Source: Nymphaea colorata
Lineage: Eukaryota > Streptophyta > Magnoliopsida > Nymphaeales > Nymphaeaceae
NCBI RefSeq assembly: GCF_008831285.2
Contig: NC_045141.1
Location: 4,915,224-4,979,223 of the forward strand
Direction of reading: 5' to 3'
Length of the DNA stretch: 64,000 bases
In this document: in pieces, positions 46,803 to 58,469 of the stretch
How the letters are laid out: every line of letters starts with the position of its first letter
Numbering within the stretch: the stretch's first letter is position 1
The notes under the pieces: generated by a model
Seen by the model: only the letters and a program-made list of their open reading frames with translations
What the model was told of the DNA's origin: nothing
Databases searched by the model: none
Made by a program: the position numbers and the translations under genes

Positions 46803-46880
46803 ATGGCTGGAGTCGCTGCAGTGGAAGAAGGGATTGGAGGAGGCAAGATGAGGAAGAAACTCGGCACTCGTTTTCCTGCG
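46803..46880 (+). CDS. First exon of an NC2-alpha (DRAP1)-like gene, orphan
   Basis: Open 26-codon exon MAGVAAVEEGIGGGKMRKKL followed by GTRFPA, ending precisely before a GTATGA splice donor at 46881. Known plant NC2-alpha/DRAP1 proteins (histone-fold partner of Dr1/NC2-beta, a TBP-binding repressor of transcription) begin their histone fold with a KMRKKL-x-TRFPA block, and an exon end at this alanine would be natural. Here Gly stands where Asp is usual. No continuation of the histone fold was seen on the plus strand of the window. Either a long repeat-filled intron carries it out of the window or this is a detached gene fragment. No TATA box is obvious. The assignment rests on one short block. 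Confidence 0.5.
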
Positions 46881-47984
46881 GTATGATTCTCTCCATCGCA
46901 TTCTTCTTTATTTTTTTATCCAGACTTGAAGCTGAGATCCCAAACTTTCCCCTTTCTTTATTTCAAAATGGGTCTTATTTCTATCTCTGTTTGTTGTTTT
47001 TCTTTTCTCAAATTTGATGGTCAAGAAACTAGAGTGTCATGCATGAGTTGTTTTCACAGTTAAAGGAACAGTGATCTATTTCCATTTTCTGAACAAAATC
47101 TTGCTGGTCTACTTTTTGTCGATATTTTATATGCGTTGAATTGGAAAGGTTAACAAATTCACAAAAGAGTGTTTGGCTGATAGAAATTTCTGGTATTTTC
47201 TTATCTCTGAGCTAATTTTACATCAATCTGCAAGAATCAATAGAGAGATGAGCCTAGAAATGCGCGAACAAGCTGTGTTTTTGGGAAAACAGTTATGAAA
47301 ACGTGTGAGAATCTAAGGTGTATGTTTTCACTTTAAAAATGTGAAGTTCCAAAGCTACCAATTTGCTGTCCCCTTTCCCTTTCTTAACCTATGATTTTCA
47401 TTTTAGTACTTGCAGAGCACATAAGCAGAACACCAAGTTAATGGCCATTTCTTGGATTTCAATCTTTCATAGTTCGAGTCTTTTAGGAGAGGCAGAATAA
47501 TAGAAATGCCATTAGCATAAGAGAAAGATTTGTTTACAGACTCTTCCCATTATGGCATACACCAACTAATGCCCCTAAAGGTAGCTTCCTAAGCACATGG
47601 TTTGAAATTGGATTTTGCAGAAAGTATAGCAAGTTGGTAACTATAGGTTGCAGGCCTAAAGCAACAGCACATGCATAAACAAGAAATTGAATTCAACTGT
47701 TTGCCACAAGCCGTTCAAGGATCACGGCGCAGCTTTCGCTAATGAGAGCAGAGATGTAGGCTGATAAATCAAGAACCTGAGGGACAGCAACTGCTCTTGC
47801 TATGTACTTTTTGTTCTCTTGGCAGGCTGATAACTTGGCTAGAACTCCCAAAGACAGCTTTTGGTAACTTGGCTATATATATATATATATATGTTATATT
47901 CTCTCTCTCCCTTAATAAGCTTGACAATTATCACCAACGTTAATATTGGTAGTTCATTTGGTGTTTACTACATATTTTTGACAC
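46881..47984. other. Intergenic or intronic, no exon supported
   Basis: T-rich after the splice donor, as expected for a plant intron start; otherwise nothing recognisable. (TA)n at 47875-47890. Confidence 0.4.
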
Positions 47985-48350
47985 ATAAATCAAATTTGGA
48001 TCAGATTTACATATGGTTTAAAAGTCATAAATCAGATTCGGGTCGGATTCGGATGTAACTTAAAAGTTGGATTCGGGTATAACTTAAAAGTTGGATTCGG
48101 ATATATTTTAAAATTCAGATTCGGATCAGATTCAGATATAATTTAAAATTTGGATTCGAATCAGATTCAAAATAACTTATAAATCGGATATGGATCAGAT
48201 TCGGATATAGATTTTAAAATCGGATTCAGATATGGTATGAACTTTTTTTCATCTGAATCCGAATTCATATCCGAATCCGAATATATGAATATCCGAAAAA
48301 TTGGATATGATAAAAGATACATCTGATCCAAATCCGATCCGTTGACATCC
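47985..48350. mobile_element. hAT-like element, GGATTCGGAT type
   Basis: Ends 'gatccgttgacatcccta', the inverted terminus; about half the internal units still read 'ggattcggat'. Confidence 0.6.
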
Positions 48351-48465
48351 CTATCAATGGCTTGGCTATGGGAACATTGGCGATGGTGTTGCCCTTCTTT
48401 ACCTTTGATGATTCAAATCCAATCAAAATAAATTTCTTCTGCATTTAAAGGTTTTTAATCTCTCT

Positions 48466-48549
48466 GCCTCTCTCTCTCTCTCTATGTATATATATATATA
48501 TAGATATGTATGTATGTATGTATGTATGTATATATATATATATATATAC
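48466..48549. repeat. CT / TA / ATGT microsatellite cluster
   Basis: (CT)n, (TA)n, about five ATGT units, then (TA)n. Confidence 0.92.
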
Positions 48550-48989
48550 ACAAGTGGGACAAGAGCGTGAATAACTATGACCCCGTCAGAACACGTGGCT
48601 TTATGGAGTTAGTGCTGTCAATGGATATGTGGAACCATTTTGATATATATAAGTATTGGAATCGGATACAGATTCAGTTTAGATTTAGTTTCCAGTAATT
48701 ACTCATATCGAAAAGGCCGCCACCCAAATATTGAACCATTTCTGAATGTCCACAAGCTCCAGCATGCTGGTACGTTACGCAATTTTGGGTGTACCCTTGG
48801 AGAAGCTGAAGTAATATTCCGCAACCTTCTCATTAAGGACAACATGAACAGTCGTCACCGATACTCTTGGAGGAGTTGGGAGGACTCGAGAGAATGACTG
48901 ACCTTGTTTTTCTTGAAAATCGATGGACCTAAATACAAAAAATAAAAATGAAAAATGTTTGAAAAGTGGGAAAATCTGCAAGGATGGAT

Positions 48990-49400
48990 GGGATACCCAA
49001 TGAATCAGAATCCAGCCTGAATCCTACTTTTGTATTCATATATGAATTTGAATCTGAATCCATATTTTGAACTGAATCTGGCTGATTTACAAACTGTTAA
49101 GAGCATTGAATGTAAAATTTTTATTTAAATTAAGTCCCATCTGGTTCTGATTGGATACTTTTGTATATTGGAATGTGAATCTGAATTTGATTGAATATTT
49201 TTACGTAACTAAATCTCAATCTGTTTGGATGTTTATGCATATATGAATCTAAATCTAACCGGATGTCAGTTCCTAATTTCAAATCCTATCTGATTTTTTA
49301 GTTGATTAGTAAATTTCTTTTTTCCATCCAAATGTTTTTGGAGCAGTTGGCCTTTACATTCACTTCAAATCACACATATTGACATCCTTAGGTTGAAGCT
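48990..49400. mobile_element. hAT-like element, GGATTCGGAT type
   Basis: Nearly identical to 52260-52640 over about 370 bp, including 'ctgatttacaaactgttaag', so the two share a recent ancestor. Confidence 0.6.
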
Positions 49401-49469
49401 TCCCCACTCCAACTGACATGTTTCACCATTATAAATAGGGGACGAGTCCATTTGTGTGTGTCATGTGGA

Positions 49470-49805
49470 TAGAGCTGTAAAACAAGTCGAGCCAACTCAA
49501 GCTCGACTCGAATTTGCTCTGTTAAGCTCAAGCTTAACTCAAAAGTCATGATTATAAACAAGTCAAATTCGAGTTTCATAAAATTGACTTGATTGAACTT
49601 GAGTAAACTATTATTCCAGGCATTCTTTTGAAAATGTTCAAACTTAAAACCAAAAAAAGAAATCTGGTCAAATGGGGAGTCAGTGAACGAGCTTAAAAGA
49701 GTCATGCTCGAGGTGTGGCTAGGTCTATCGCATGGAGTCAAAGGTGAACAAACTTGAGCCAAGCTGAACGAGCTCGATTTTGACTCGGCCCATGTACAGC
49801 CCTAC
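49470..49805. mobile_element. hAT-like non-autonomous element, GAGCTCGAGC type
   Basis: Left TAGAGCTGTAAAACAAGTCG, right (inverted) TAGGGCTGTACATGGGCCG: terminal inverted repeat TAGRGCTGTA, a hAT-style end. Confidence 0.65.
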
Positions 49806-50444
49806 AGGTGTGTGCTGAAGATGTGTGAGGTCCCTGTGTAGTGAGCTCACAGCATGAGCAAGTGTTACGGATTCACTTCTTAGTTTTAATTTTGACAGCA
49901 CTCACTCATGTTGAATGGTTTGCCCCATCACTGTATACGAGCCTTTTCGTGCTGAATGTTTAAACTCTTGGGTGGCTTCTTCCCTCAAAAGGATATAATG
50001 AGATCATTCTCCTATAAGATGTTCCCTTCATCCAACTGAGCTCAAAGTTCTGATAAATTATCCCTGTGGTGTAGTTCCCTTCATCCAACTGACCTGAAAA
50101 CAAAATGTAAACTTAGTCGCCTGTTTGTTTGATGAGATGTACTTTTGTGACAACATATTATATTCTTGGAATTCCATCCATCCCATCCATCAGTTTGGGT
50201 TGGATTGGGTGTCTGTAACGCTCCATCTAGGACAAGGTATTAACGTACGCAAGAACTTTGGTCCAATCTGTATTGGTATTTAAAAATTTAATAAAATGCA
50301 AAAAGATAAAAGAGTTGAGTGTCGCAGATACACCCTCATATGCTGGATAAAAGTGTCTCAAAGGTGCATTTTGGGACCATTCATCCATGAAAGCTATAGT
50401 AGACTACCAAATTAATGAGAAGACTTCCATTTGGATTAATGCAG
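49806..50444. other. Composite-block spacer
   Basis: Matches 57545-57960 and, inverted, 34680-35200; no coding content. Confidence 0.5.
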
Positions 50445-50580
50445 TGGCGGAGTAATGTTGTAGGCACACTGGCCCATCAAATTTACTTGATTTGCATATA
50501 AGTGCCCCTTAAAGATTGAAATTTAAACTTAGAGTGTTCTTTAAAGGTTGAAGTTTAAATAAAATTTCTGACTCCACTCT
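50445..50580 (+). mobile_element. Small dispersed element, 'cagtggcggag' type
   Basis: Starts 'gcagtggcggag' and carries the direct pair 'ttaaagattgaaatttaaac' / 'ttaaaggttgaagtttaaat'. Confidence 0.5.
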
Positions 50581-50880
50581 CATATGGAGTGCTAACTTGT
50601 AATCAATTCCCTTTAAGGCTGACTGGAAATGCAATCAATCCCCCGAGGCTCTGTTTCAAGGTCCGCTTGGATAATGATTTCTTTCCTCATTCTTTTGTAT
50701 AGTCTCTTCTGCTTCTTCCTACATCATACCTATTGTTTCCATCGTTGAAATCGAAAGACTCAACCTGTACCAGGGCTTCCTCTCTTACAGAATACATTTG
50801 GATTGTTCTTTTTCTCCGCTGATGAATTTGTGTTCTTGATCGTTGCCCTTATTGTCTGATACTTGGAAAACAACTAGGCC

Positions 50881-50889
50881 CATATATAG
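50881..50889 (+). promoter_or_regulatory. TATA box in a duplicated receptor-kinase promoter
   Basis: CATATATAGG followed by 'agacaaaaattaagaac', the same as 58461-58487 upstream of the kinase pseudogene. Here it leads into non-coding sequence. Confidence 0.45.
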
Positions 50890-50965
50890 GAGACAAAAAT
50901 TAAGAACCTTTGCGTGGGAACATTTCAATCAGTCTTTGAGATTTGAAATTTTGATTGTTTTCCTA

Positions 50966-52139
50966 CATTCTTAAGTTTTCCAAACGTCATTTCTATAGTG
51001 AAATAAAATGTGATCAGATTGAAGCTTTCAATCATCAAATTCCAAGGTCATGTACATTTCACATCATCCAGACTTTGCATATGACATCTAACAATAAGAG
51101 ATGGCATGAATAAATCAGTTAATGAACTGCATATCTTAAAAATTGACCTGGGAAATTCTGCATAGCTTGAAGACATTCTTAATGACTTCTGTCAAAATTT
51201 TGTTCCTTTCTTCGACTGTTTAAAATTACCTGCTTTGACCAATTGATCAGTTGATTACTAAGCCAAATAAGAAGTGAAACAGGATTTATCAAAAAGAGCT
51301 AGCATTTCTACTGTTAGCTTTAAAAAAAAATGAGTCTGGTGCTCATTAAAAGCAAGTGATATCGCTTGTTGTTTTCCACACTCGGTGCCTACGGGCACGG
51401 CCACAGATCACATCAATGAGACTTTTTCTAATTTGCAGGACTTCTTATTTCCACATCCAGCAACTTAGTTGGCACCCAAGATGACATCAACATGACTTTT
51501 TCTTCACATCCCTTAAAAACATATTTCCTTGTCAGTTTTCAACATATTCATATTTGTAGGACTTTTTCTTCACAAGTAGAACCTGAGATTAGCCAGCTCA
51601 AGCTTGATTCAACTCAAAAAACTTTAGCTTGAGCTCGGCTCGAACATGAGTCAAGCTCCTTATAACATGATCGAGCCTGACTCGTTTAACCCATTTAACT
51701 CATTTAGGTGTTAACTCGAGGAAGCATTAACTCGTTTAACTCATGTAAGCGTTAACTCATTTAAATCGTGTAAGCATTAACTCATATAAGCTATGAAAAT
51801 TTGTTTTTGCCCTCAAAGTTAAAACCAGTGATTCAGTGAACCGGTTTTGCATATATATAGAGTACCAGTGCGAATCGAATTTGAGTTTCAGGAACACAAC
51901 TCATTTATACTGCACACAAATTGCACCTCATGCTGGCGACGATTATAAATACACATATAAACAGACATATACCAATTATTGACAGAAGGACTATTGGAAA
52001 ATATTGCAAAGCTAACATTAATATAGATATAAATTATGTAATTTATTTCGTGAAAATGGGAAGATGCATTACCCAATTATCTTGCATAATAAGTCCTTAT
52101 GAAGTTAACAATTATAATCTTGGGTACTAAGTTCTTATG
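50966..52139. other. Repeat-derived, no gene
   Basis: 50970-51320 is the inverted partner of 40290-40690. 51590-51795 is a GAGCTCGAGC-type remnant with short tandem 'gcattaactcatttaa' units. The rest is unassigned. Confidence 0.45.
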
Positions 52140-52640
52140 AATCTGATTTTTTTCCTCATCCAAAACTGACCAAACTCAGATTTCATAATATGAATCTGAT
52201 CTAAATCCATTTTTTTCATCATAATCTGAATATGAAATCAGATGTCCCAATAAGAATCTAACCCAAATCCTGTTTTTATATTCATATATGAATTTGAATC
52301 TGAATCCATATTTTGAACTGAATCTGGCTGATTTACAAACTGTTAAGAGCATTGAATGTCAAATTTTTATTTAAATTAAGTCCCATCTGGTTCTGATTGG
52401 ATACTTTTGTATATTGGAATGTGAATCTGAATTCGATTGAATATTTTTACGTAACTAAATCTCAATCTGTTTGGATGTTTATGCGTATATGAATCTAAAT
52501 CTAACCGGATGTCAGTTCTTCATTTCAAATCCTATCTGATTTTTTAGTTGATTAGTAAATTTCTTTTTTCCATGCAAATGTTTTTGGAGCAGTTAGCTTG
52601 GACAGTCAATTCAAATCAGACATGTCGACTTAGGTTGATG
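52140..52640. mobile_element. hAT-like element, GGATTCGGAT type
   Basis: Second copy of 48990-49400, with about 120 bp more of the left arm. Confidence 0.55.
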
Positions 52641-52699
52641 CTTCCCCACTCCAACTGACATGTTTCACCATTATAAACAGGGGACCAGTCCATTTGTGT

Positions 52700-52860
52700 G
52701 TGTTAAGTGGATAGAGCTGTAAAACGAGTTGAGCTAACTCAAGCTTGACTCAAATTTGCTCTGTTAAGCTCAAGCTTAACTCAAAACTCACGATTATAAA
52801 CAAGTCAAATTTGGGTTTCATAAAATTGATTTGATTGAACTTGAGTAAACCATTTATCTA
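52700..52860. mobile_element. hAT-like element, GAGCTCGAGC type, truncated
   Basis: Left end TAGAGCTGTAAAACGAG is present; stops at 'gagtaaaccatttatctatgca' and passes into unique sequence without a right end. Confidence 0.55.
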
Positions 52861-54100
52861 TGCATTGAAGAACTGACCTCAGAATGGCGACACTTTTTCC
52901 CTGTGGAACTTGTCTTGCATAAATTGTTCTTCCTCATGCTATGTCAATGAATCGAATACCCAAGTTACCCACAGCCAAATTACCCAAGTTTGAAAGAGGA
53001 AAAGATGCCCTTAAGATCTTCAATGAATCTCGACTCGGTGGTGTTCGTATGATGTGAATGGAGCAGGCTTCACGAATTTCTGCTTTGATAATAAGAATAT
53101 TACCATCAAGCTCTCCTCATATAAAAGAGAGAAATAGCTCAAAGCGTGCCCAAAAAAAAAAACCACCTCATTACAGTCCGACAGCCCCTAATTCTGTTTC
53201 CTCCCTCTTTCCTCTGCTGGAGACGCTCTTTTGCCGTCTTAAATCAGAGAAGAAGCCAAAGCCTTTGAACAGAAGCAAATATGACTGCCTAAGTTTGTGA
53301 CTCAGTGAAGGGTTGAGAGAACCTGCTGTCCAGCTGAACCTGTAGGCTGAGAACTGGAGCTGCCGAGAGGAAATTTCTGGATATGATTCGTGAGGATCTG
53401 CATTGGGCTCGTCACTGACATCCACAGCAGAGAAATTCAGTCGACCCTGAGAAATTTGCTGGAGACGAAGGTGTATCACGCTGCAGAGAGGAAGGCCGGC
53501 ACTGATTTGTTGTCTGAAGATTATTCCAATTCCAGGTGTCTGAAGAACCTCTCTACAACAGATTGGATTTCTTGGAGTCAACGGAAGGGAGCAGTGGATT
53601 TCCTCTCTCATTTTGCACAAATACCATGAGAAAAGAGAAGAAAACAGAGAAAGTGTGAAAGATAAAGCTGGAGAGAACTTGTTTTTATTGATTCCTTTGA
53701 CCAACATATATAGTAAAAAAAAAGGTTATGGTTTACAAGATTTTTGGTATACATGATCATGATAATACACAATTTCTATCTCTAAAAAAGCTAAATGCTG
53801 CTTCCCAATTACAATTTGGAAGAAATTAAATAAAGGCACAATGAATATTTCAATTTGTTTCTTTAAGTTGTCAGTGCCACACGACTTTCTTCCTCTTGCT
53901 GTTATATGTTGAATGTCTCGTTGATTTTAATTGGTCTAAAATTCTGTTTATGCTGAAATAGATAAACGTTCATTTTCTTTTGGGTTCTCAAAAAAAATTT
54001 AGTCTGCATAACAATAACAGATTTTGACAAGAGACCTGATCCCTTTTTTCTTGACACTTTGTTTATCACCCAGGAGTTACGTGATTATCTTACCTAAAAT
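52861..54100. other. Unassigned, coding-like composition on both strands at 53.2-53.6 kb
   Basis: A long minus frame (53171-53707, 178 codons) and a plus frame (53390-53629) overlap in the less AT-rich part. Neither has a recognised domain. A retrotransposon leader or LTR remnant is possible. Confidence 0.25.
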
Positions 54101-54109
54101 GGTCTGCCC

Positions 54110-54230
54110 TGTTCTCTATATAATGAGGGTCCATCTTCTCTCAAGAACATCAGAGAATGAATAAAGAGAAAGCTCCCTTTCCCGTGGATGTAGGCATCAA
54201 GATGCCCAACCACAACCAGGTACATGCTTC
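54110..54230 (+). repeat. Copia LTR remnant related to the young element
   Basis: 'ctatataatgagg', 'agagaatgaataaagagaaag' and 'cgtggatgtaggcatcaag' follow the order of 'ctatataatgggg', 'agaatgaagaagag' and 'cgtggatgtaggcttcaag' in the LTR at 17323. No ends visible. Confidence 0.55.
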
Positions 54231-54356
54231 AGTTTTTTTTGTTTCCATGTTTTAACTCTTCTTCCATAGGAGGCTGGTAGAGTGTGCATGCATTTGCTTA
54301 GTTATATCTGCACTAGCATATGTGATATGTGGTTCTAATAGTTCATTCTCATGCCT

Positions 54357-54792
54357 ATGTGGTTGCAGTTTGCAAGCGGGAAGCAGGAGCTGTGGTCGGT
54401 GCCTCAGAGGAACAAGTCCGAGGTATGGCTTAAGAAAACACTATTGTTACTAGGCCTACTGAAGCATGTTAACCATTCATACTTCGCGACAAATTATGAA
54501 ACCGGTGACGTTTTCAAAGAATTGATTTGTGCCTTCTGCATTTGGGTAGGTCAGCAGACCTAAGGTGAGCACCCAAGGATTAAGCACACCTGAGGGAGTG
54601 ATGCCAAGCGAAGAGGAGAAGAAGATAATGCCTCAGATGGAGGAATTCGAGGCCATGGTGGACGCAGTTATCAATCCCAATGCTGATGTGGCCTGCAACA
54701 AGCGAAGGCTACCCGTCTTTGTGGCTCTAACGGATCCCACTCGAAGGGAGTTTTGGCTTAAAGGAGCGTCCAAGCCTTATCAGGAACATTAG
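54357..54792 (+). pseudogene. Unidentified gene fragment with exon-like segments
   Basis: Two coding-like segments. The first follows a TTGCAG acceptor (about 54363-54368) and reads FASGKQELWSVPQRNKSE up to GTATGG (54422). The second, 54565-54792, reads SEEEKKIMPQMEEFEAMVDA, then VACNKRRLPVFVALTDPT and REFWLKGASKPYQEH, with a stop after it. Charge pattern and lack of low-complexity bias look like real protein, but I do not recognise the family. The LTR remnant at 54110-54230 lies just upstream and ends 'cacaaccaggtacatg', which could act as a donor, so an LTR-driven chimeric transcript is conceivable. Confidence 0.35.
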
Positions 54793-54799
54793 CTTGACC

Positions 54800-55140
54800 A
54801 ACATTGCCTTACCGACTCGAACTCCTCTTTTGAGTCTCACCACCCCTTCCTCCATTTCTCTTATATGTTTTCTGTATTCCTTTATTGTTTTTGACAATTG
54901 TTGCAAAATCATTTACAATTTGTCACGAAATTATATGTTCTCTCTCTCTCTTTCTACCTCTTTATCTAGATATCATGCCTTTCCATGTAATGTAAGCAAA
55001 AGAATTGGAACTGCCTCGTCATTCACTTGGTAAGATGGATAGACTTTAAATGTCATTTTCCATCCTGATCGCATGTGTAATTGAACCGTTAAAAAAAAAA
55101 CAGATATGAGAAAAAAATTAATCTCTGATTAAGAAATAAC
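54800..55140. other. Intergenic, pyrimidine-rich
   Basis: Possible 3' flank of the preceding fragment. Nothing else seen. Confidence 0.4.
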
Positions 55141-55529
55141 GTCTGAATGGATTCAGAATCAGATTCTGATGTATATAAGTATCAGATCGGATACAGATTT
55201 AGTTTTAAGTAATTACTCATATCCAAAAGGCCACAACCCAAATATGGAAGCATTTCTCAATGTTCACAAGCTCCAGCATGCTGGTACGTACGCAATTTCG
55301 GGTATTGCTGGGCCGGCGGCAATAGTTGAAGTTATTCGGCTACCTGCTCATTAAGAACAACGTGAACAGTTGTCACCCATACACTTGGAGAAGTTGGGAG
55401 GACTCAAGAGAACGACTAACCTTGTTTTTCTTGAAAATCGATGGACCTAAATACAAAAAATAGAAATGAAAAATATTTGAAATAAAATATATTATTAACC
55501 GTCTGTCGGTTTCGAGCTCCAAAACAAGT

Positions 55530-55905
55530 GAAAAAAAAGTCATATCCAAATTTGAATCTGAAATCAGATTCCACAATCTGAATCTGATCCAAATGTAATT
55601 TTTTTCCTCATCCAAAATCAGATTTCATAATTTGAATCTGATCTAAATCCTTTTTTTCTCATCCTAATCTGATCAGAATCTGATTTGAATCCTATTTTTA
55701 TATTTGAATCTGAATCCAAAGTTTTGAACTGAATCTCACTGATTTACAAAATATAAGAGCATTGGTTATAGAATATTATTTAAAGCTAAGTCCGATCTGG
55801 GTCTGATTGGATATTTTTGTGTTTCTGAATCTGAATCAATTGGACATTTTGTATAACTGAATCCATATTTGATTGGATATTTATGCATATTTGAATTCAC
55901 TTTGA
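55530..55905. mobile_element. hAT-like element, GGATTCGGAT type
   Basis: Begins after the 'ccgtctgtcggtttcgagct' block shared with 36255-36285. Confidence 0.5.
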
Positions 55906-56319
55906 TTATCATGAGTTTAGTGTACCCTCCCAGAATTTGAGAAATGTAAATTAACTTACTCTTTGGCAGTCGAGAAAAAGAAAAAGAAAAAGAAAATCAC
56001 TTTGGCCTCTTCAAAAATTTTTAAAAACAAAATGGCTTTATGACAGCTGTTGGAGTGTTGAGTCTGATCCATACTTGATAGCCTTCCCTAATTTCTGTAA
56101 GGGTATTCATGTAATTTTATATTTGGTGGAAATAGCTTTGTTCAGCGTTTTAGCTTGTACTTTGTAATTTTTTTCTCACAGTGGAAATAGCTTTGTGTGG
56201 ATGTAAAAAAACATTGTTTTCAAACCACTTAAATCTTTGTGTGTTCTTACTATGTCTTTCTTTTCTTCTGATTCGATTTTCTTGGTGTGTTAAGAAAGTA
56301 AGAGAGAAAGAGAGAGCCA

Positions 56320-56534
56320 AGTTTCTAACAACAGTTGGTCCTAGAGTGTTTGTTGGCCATCTTCTGAAGGAAAGCAATGGTACTGCAACTGAAAGATCAG
56401 CTGCTTGGAATGATCTGTTTGTGATGATCATGGAGATAGGGCTGTCATGTTCAAGGGAGTCTACAATTGTAAGAATGGACATGAAGGAGGTAGACGACAA
56501 AAGGCTTCTTCTTTTGAAAAATGACAAAAAATAA
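56320..56534 (+). pseudogene. Receptor-kinase C-terminal fragment
   Basis: Reads GTATERSAAWNDLFVMIMEI and GLSCSRES followed by a degraded RMDMKEV, parallel to NTATERSAATARKEQVVTIM and EIGLSCSRESPNERMEMKEV at 61012-61130. It is a partial duplicate of the last exon of the kinase pseudogene. The upstream part of the exon (APE-segment side) is replaced by unrelated sequence after about 56340, and the end runs into a lysine-rich tail and stop. No catalytic residues are present. It shows that the kinase locus was duplicated before the repeats moved. Confidence 0.75.
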
Positions 56535-56639
56535 ACAAATTCTTTTTTATTTTTCTAAAATAAGTAGGGTTGTTTAAATATGTTTGCTCCTGGCTCATTT
56601 GTTTTCCCAATTCCTTATCAAAGAAACTTTATTTGTTTC

Positions 56640-57115
56640 ATCCTCATCCACATCCAAAATCAGATTTCATTATTTGAATCTGATCTAAATCCATTTTTTT
56701 CTCATCCTAATCTGAATCTGAAATCAGATGTCACAATCAGAATCTGAGCCGAATCCTATTTTTATATTTGAATCTGAATCCAAAATTTTGAACTCAATCT
56801 GGCTGATTTACAAAATATAAAAGCATGGAATAAAGAATTTTATTTAAAACTAAGTCCGATCTGGGTCTGATTGGATATTTTTGTGTATCTGAATCTGAAT
56901 CTGAATTCAATTGGATATTTTTGTATAACTGAATCCGTATCGGATCAGATATTTATGCATATTTGAATCTGAATCTAATTGGATGTCATTTCTTAATTTC
57001 TAATCCTATCTGATTTTTTTTAATTTATTAGTTAATTTCTTTTCTTCATCCAAATTTTTTGGAGCAGTTTGCTTGGATATCCATTACAAATCAGGCATAT
57101 TGACATCCTTAGGTC
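56640..57115. mobile_element. hAT-like element, GGATTCGGAT type
   Basis: Right end 'gacatccttaggtcaatg'; aligned with 55600-55880 in tandem. Confidence 0.5.
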
Positions 57116-57189
57116 AATGCTTCCCCACCCCAGCTGACATGTTCACCATTATAAATACGGGACGAGTCCATTTGTGTGTGTCAAGTGGA

Positions 57190-57535
57190 TAGAGTTGTAA
57201 AACGAGTCAAGCCAACTCAAGCTCGACTCGACTTTCCTCTGTTAAGCTCGAGCTTAACTCGAAACTTGTGATTATAAATACATCGAGTTCAAGTTACATA
57301 AACTTGATTTTATTAAACTAGAGTAAACCTATCTAGGTTTTGTTTTGTAATTTCAAACTTAAAACAAAAGAAAGAAATCAAGTCAAATAATGAGTTGGTA
57401 AACAAGCTTAAATTAGTCGAGCTCGAGCTGTGGCTTGGTCTACCGAATAGAGTTAAAGCTGAGTTTATATAGCAAAACTCGAGCTCAAGCCAAGCTGAAC
57501 AAGCGCATTTTTTACTCGGCTCATATAACCCAACC
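57190..57535. mobile_element. hAT-like element, GAGCTCGAGC type
   Basis: TAGAGTTGTAAAACGAGTC at the left, 'ggctcatataacccaa' at the right. The flanks 'gtcaagtg' and 'atcaagtg' fit a worn 8-bp duplication. Confidence 0.6.
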
Positions 57536-58024
57536 AGTGTATCAAGTGTATGCAGAAGTGGTGTGAGGTGCCTGTATAGTGAAAGTTCTCACGGCATGAG
57601 CAAGTGTCAATGATCCACTTCTGTATAGAGAAATGTAAACTTAATCATTGGCATTTTAGGAAAAAAAAATCAATTTGGCTTCTGTAAACATTTATAAAAA
57701 CATTATAGAGAAATGTTCTTGGATTGTTTGTTTACACCAGATGTTCTAAAAACAAAATTTAGACTTGGTTGCGTGCTTGTTTGAGGAGATGTAATTGTAT
57801 TTTCTGAACTTCGTCCATTCCATCGATTATTTGTTTGGGTCGGATTGGGGATCTATAACGCCCTATCTAGGACAAGGTATTAGCGTGCATAAGAACTTTG
57901 GTCTGATCCATATTGGTATGTCAAAAATTGAATAAAACGGAAACAAAATATGAGAGTTTGAGTGTCACAGACATTCATTTTGGTGTCTGCTTACGCCCTC
58001 ATATGCTGGACAAAGGTGTCTCAA

Positions 58025-58170
58025 AGTTGCATGTTGTCGGAGTAATGTTGTCGGCACACCGGCCCATCAAATTTACTTTATTTGCATATAAGTGCCTCTT
58101 AAAGATTGAAATTTAAACTTAGAGTGTTCTTTAAAGGTTGAAGTTTAAAGACAAAAATTTCTGACTCCAC
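58025..58170 (+). mobile_element. Small dispersed element, 'gtcggag' type
   Basis: Copy of 50445-50580 with a shortened left end. Confidence 0.45.
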
Positions 58171-58460
58171 TCTGATATGGACTGCTAACTTGCAATCAAT
58201 TCCCTTTAAGGCTGACTGGGAATGCGATCAATCCCCTGTTGGCTTGGATTATGATTTCATTCCTCATTCTTGGGTGGCTTCTTCCTACATCATGCCTATT
58301 GTTTCCATCGTCGAAATCGAAAGACTCAACCTGTACCAGGGTTTCCTGTGTTTTGAGGGTCTCTCTTACACAATTTGTTTGGATTATTGTTTTTATCCTC
58401 CGATGAACTTGTGTTCTTGCTCGTTGCCCTTATCGTCTCATACTAGGAAACAACTGGGCC

Positions 58461-58469
58461 CATATATAG
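58461..58469 (+). promoter_or_regulatory. TATA box of the receptor-kinase pseudogene
   Basis: CATATATAGG, 110 bp before the first in-frame ATG (58579); duplicated at 50881. Confidence 0.45.

Larger units (their letters stand above)
48650..50965. repeat. Composite repeat block, copy 1 (direct)
   Basis: Shares landmarks with 55150-58540: 'ccacaagctccagcatgctg' (48750 and 55266), 'ttcttgaaaatcgatggacc' (48909 and 55431), both hAT-like elements, the small 'gtggcggag' element and the promoter-like block at 50700-50965. No open gene in it; the frame 48640-48897 is not recognised. Confidence 0.8.

Noticed and set aside
48640-48897. Frame with HPNIEPFLNVHKLQHAG and its relative at 55169-55354
   Set aside because: The two copies keep similar residues only because the DNA is duplicated; stops and indels differ and no family is recognised.
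34154-52860. One large inversion joining the 34-40 kb and 48-53 kb regions
   Set aside because: Coordinates of the two inverted pairs do not lie on one line, so at least two separate events are needed.
53171-53707. 178-codon minus-strand frame
   Set aside because: No domain, overlapped by an equally good plus frame, and next to repeat sequence; kept only as an unassigned stretch.
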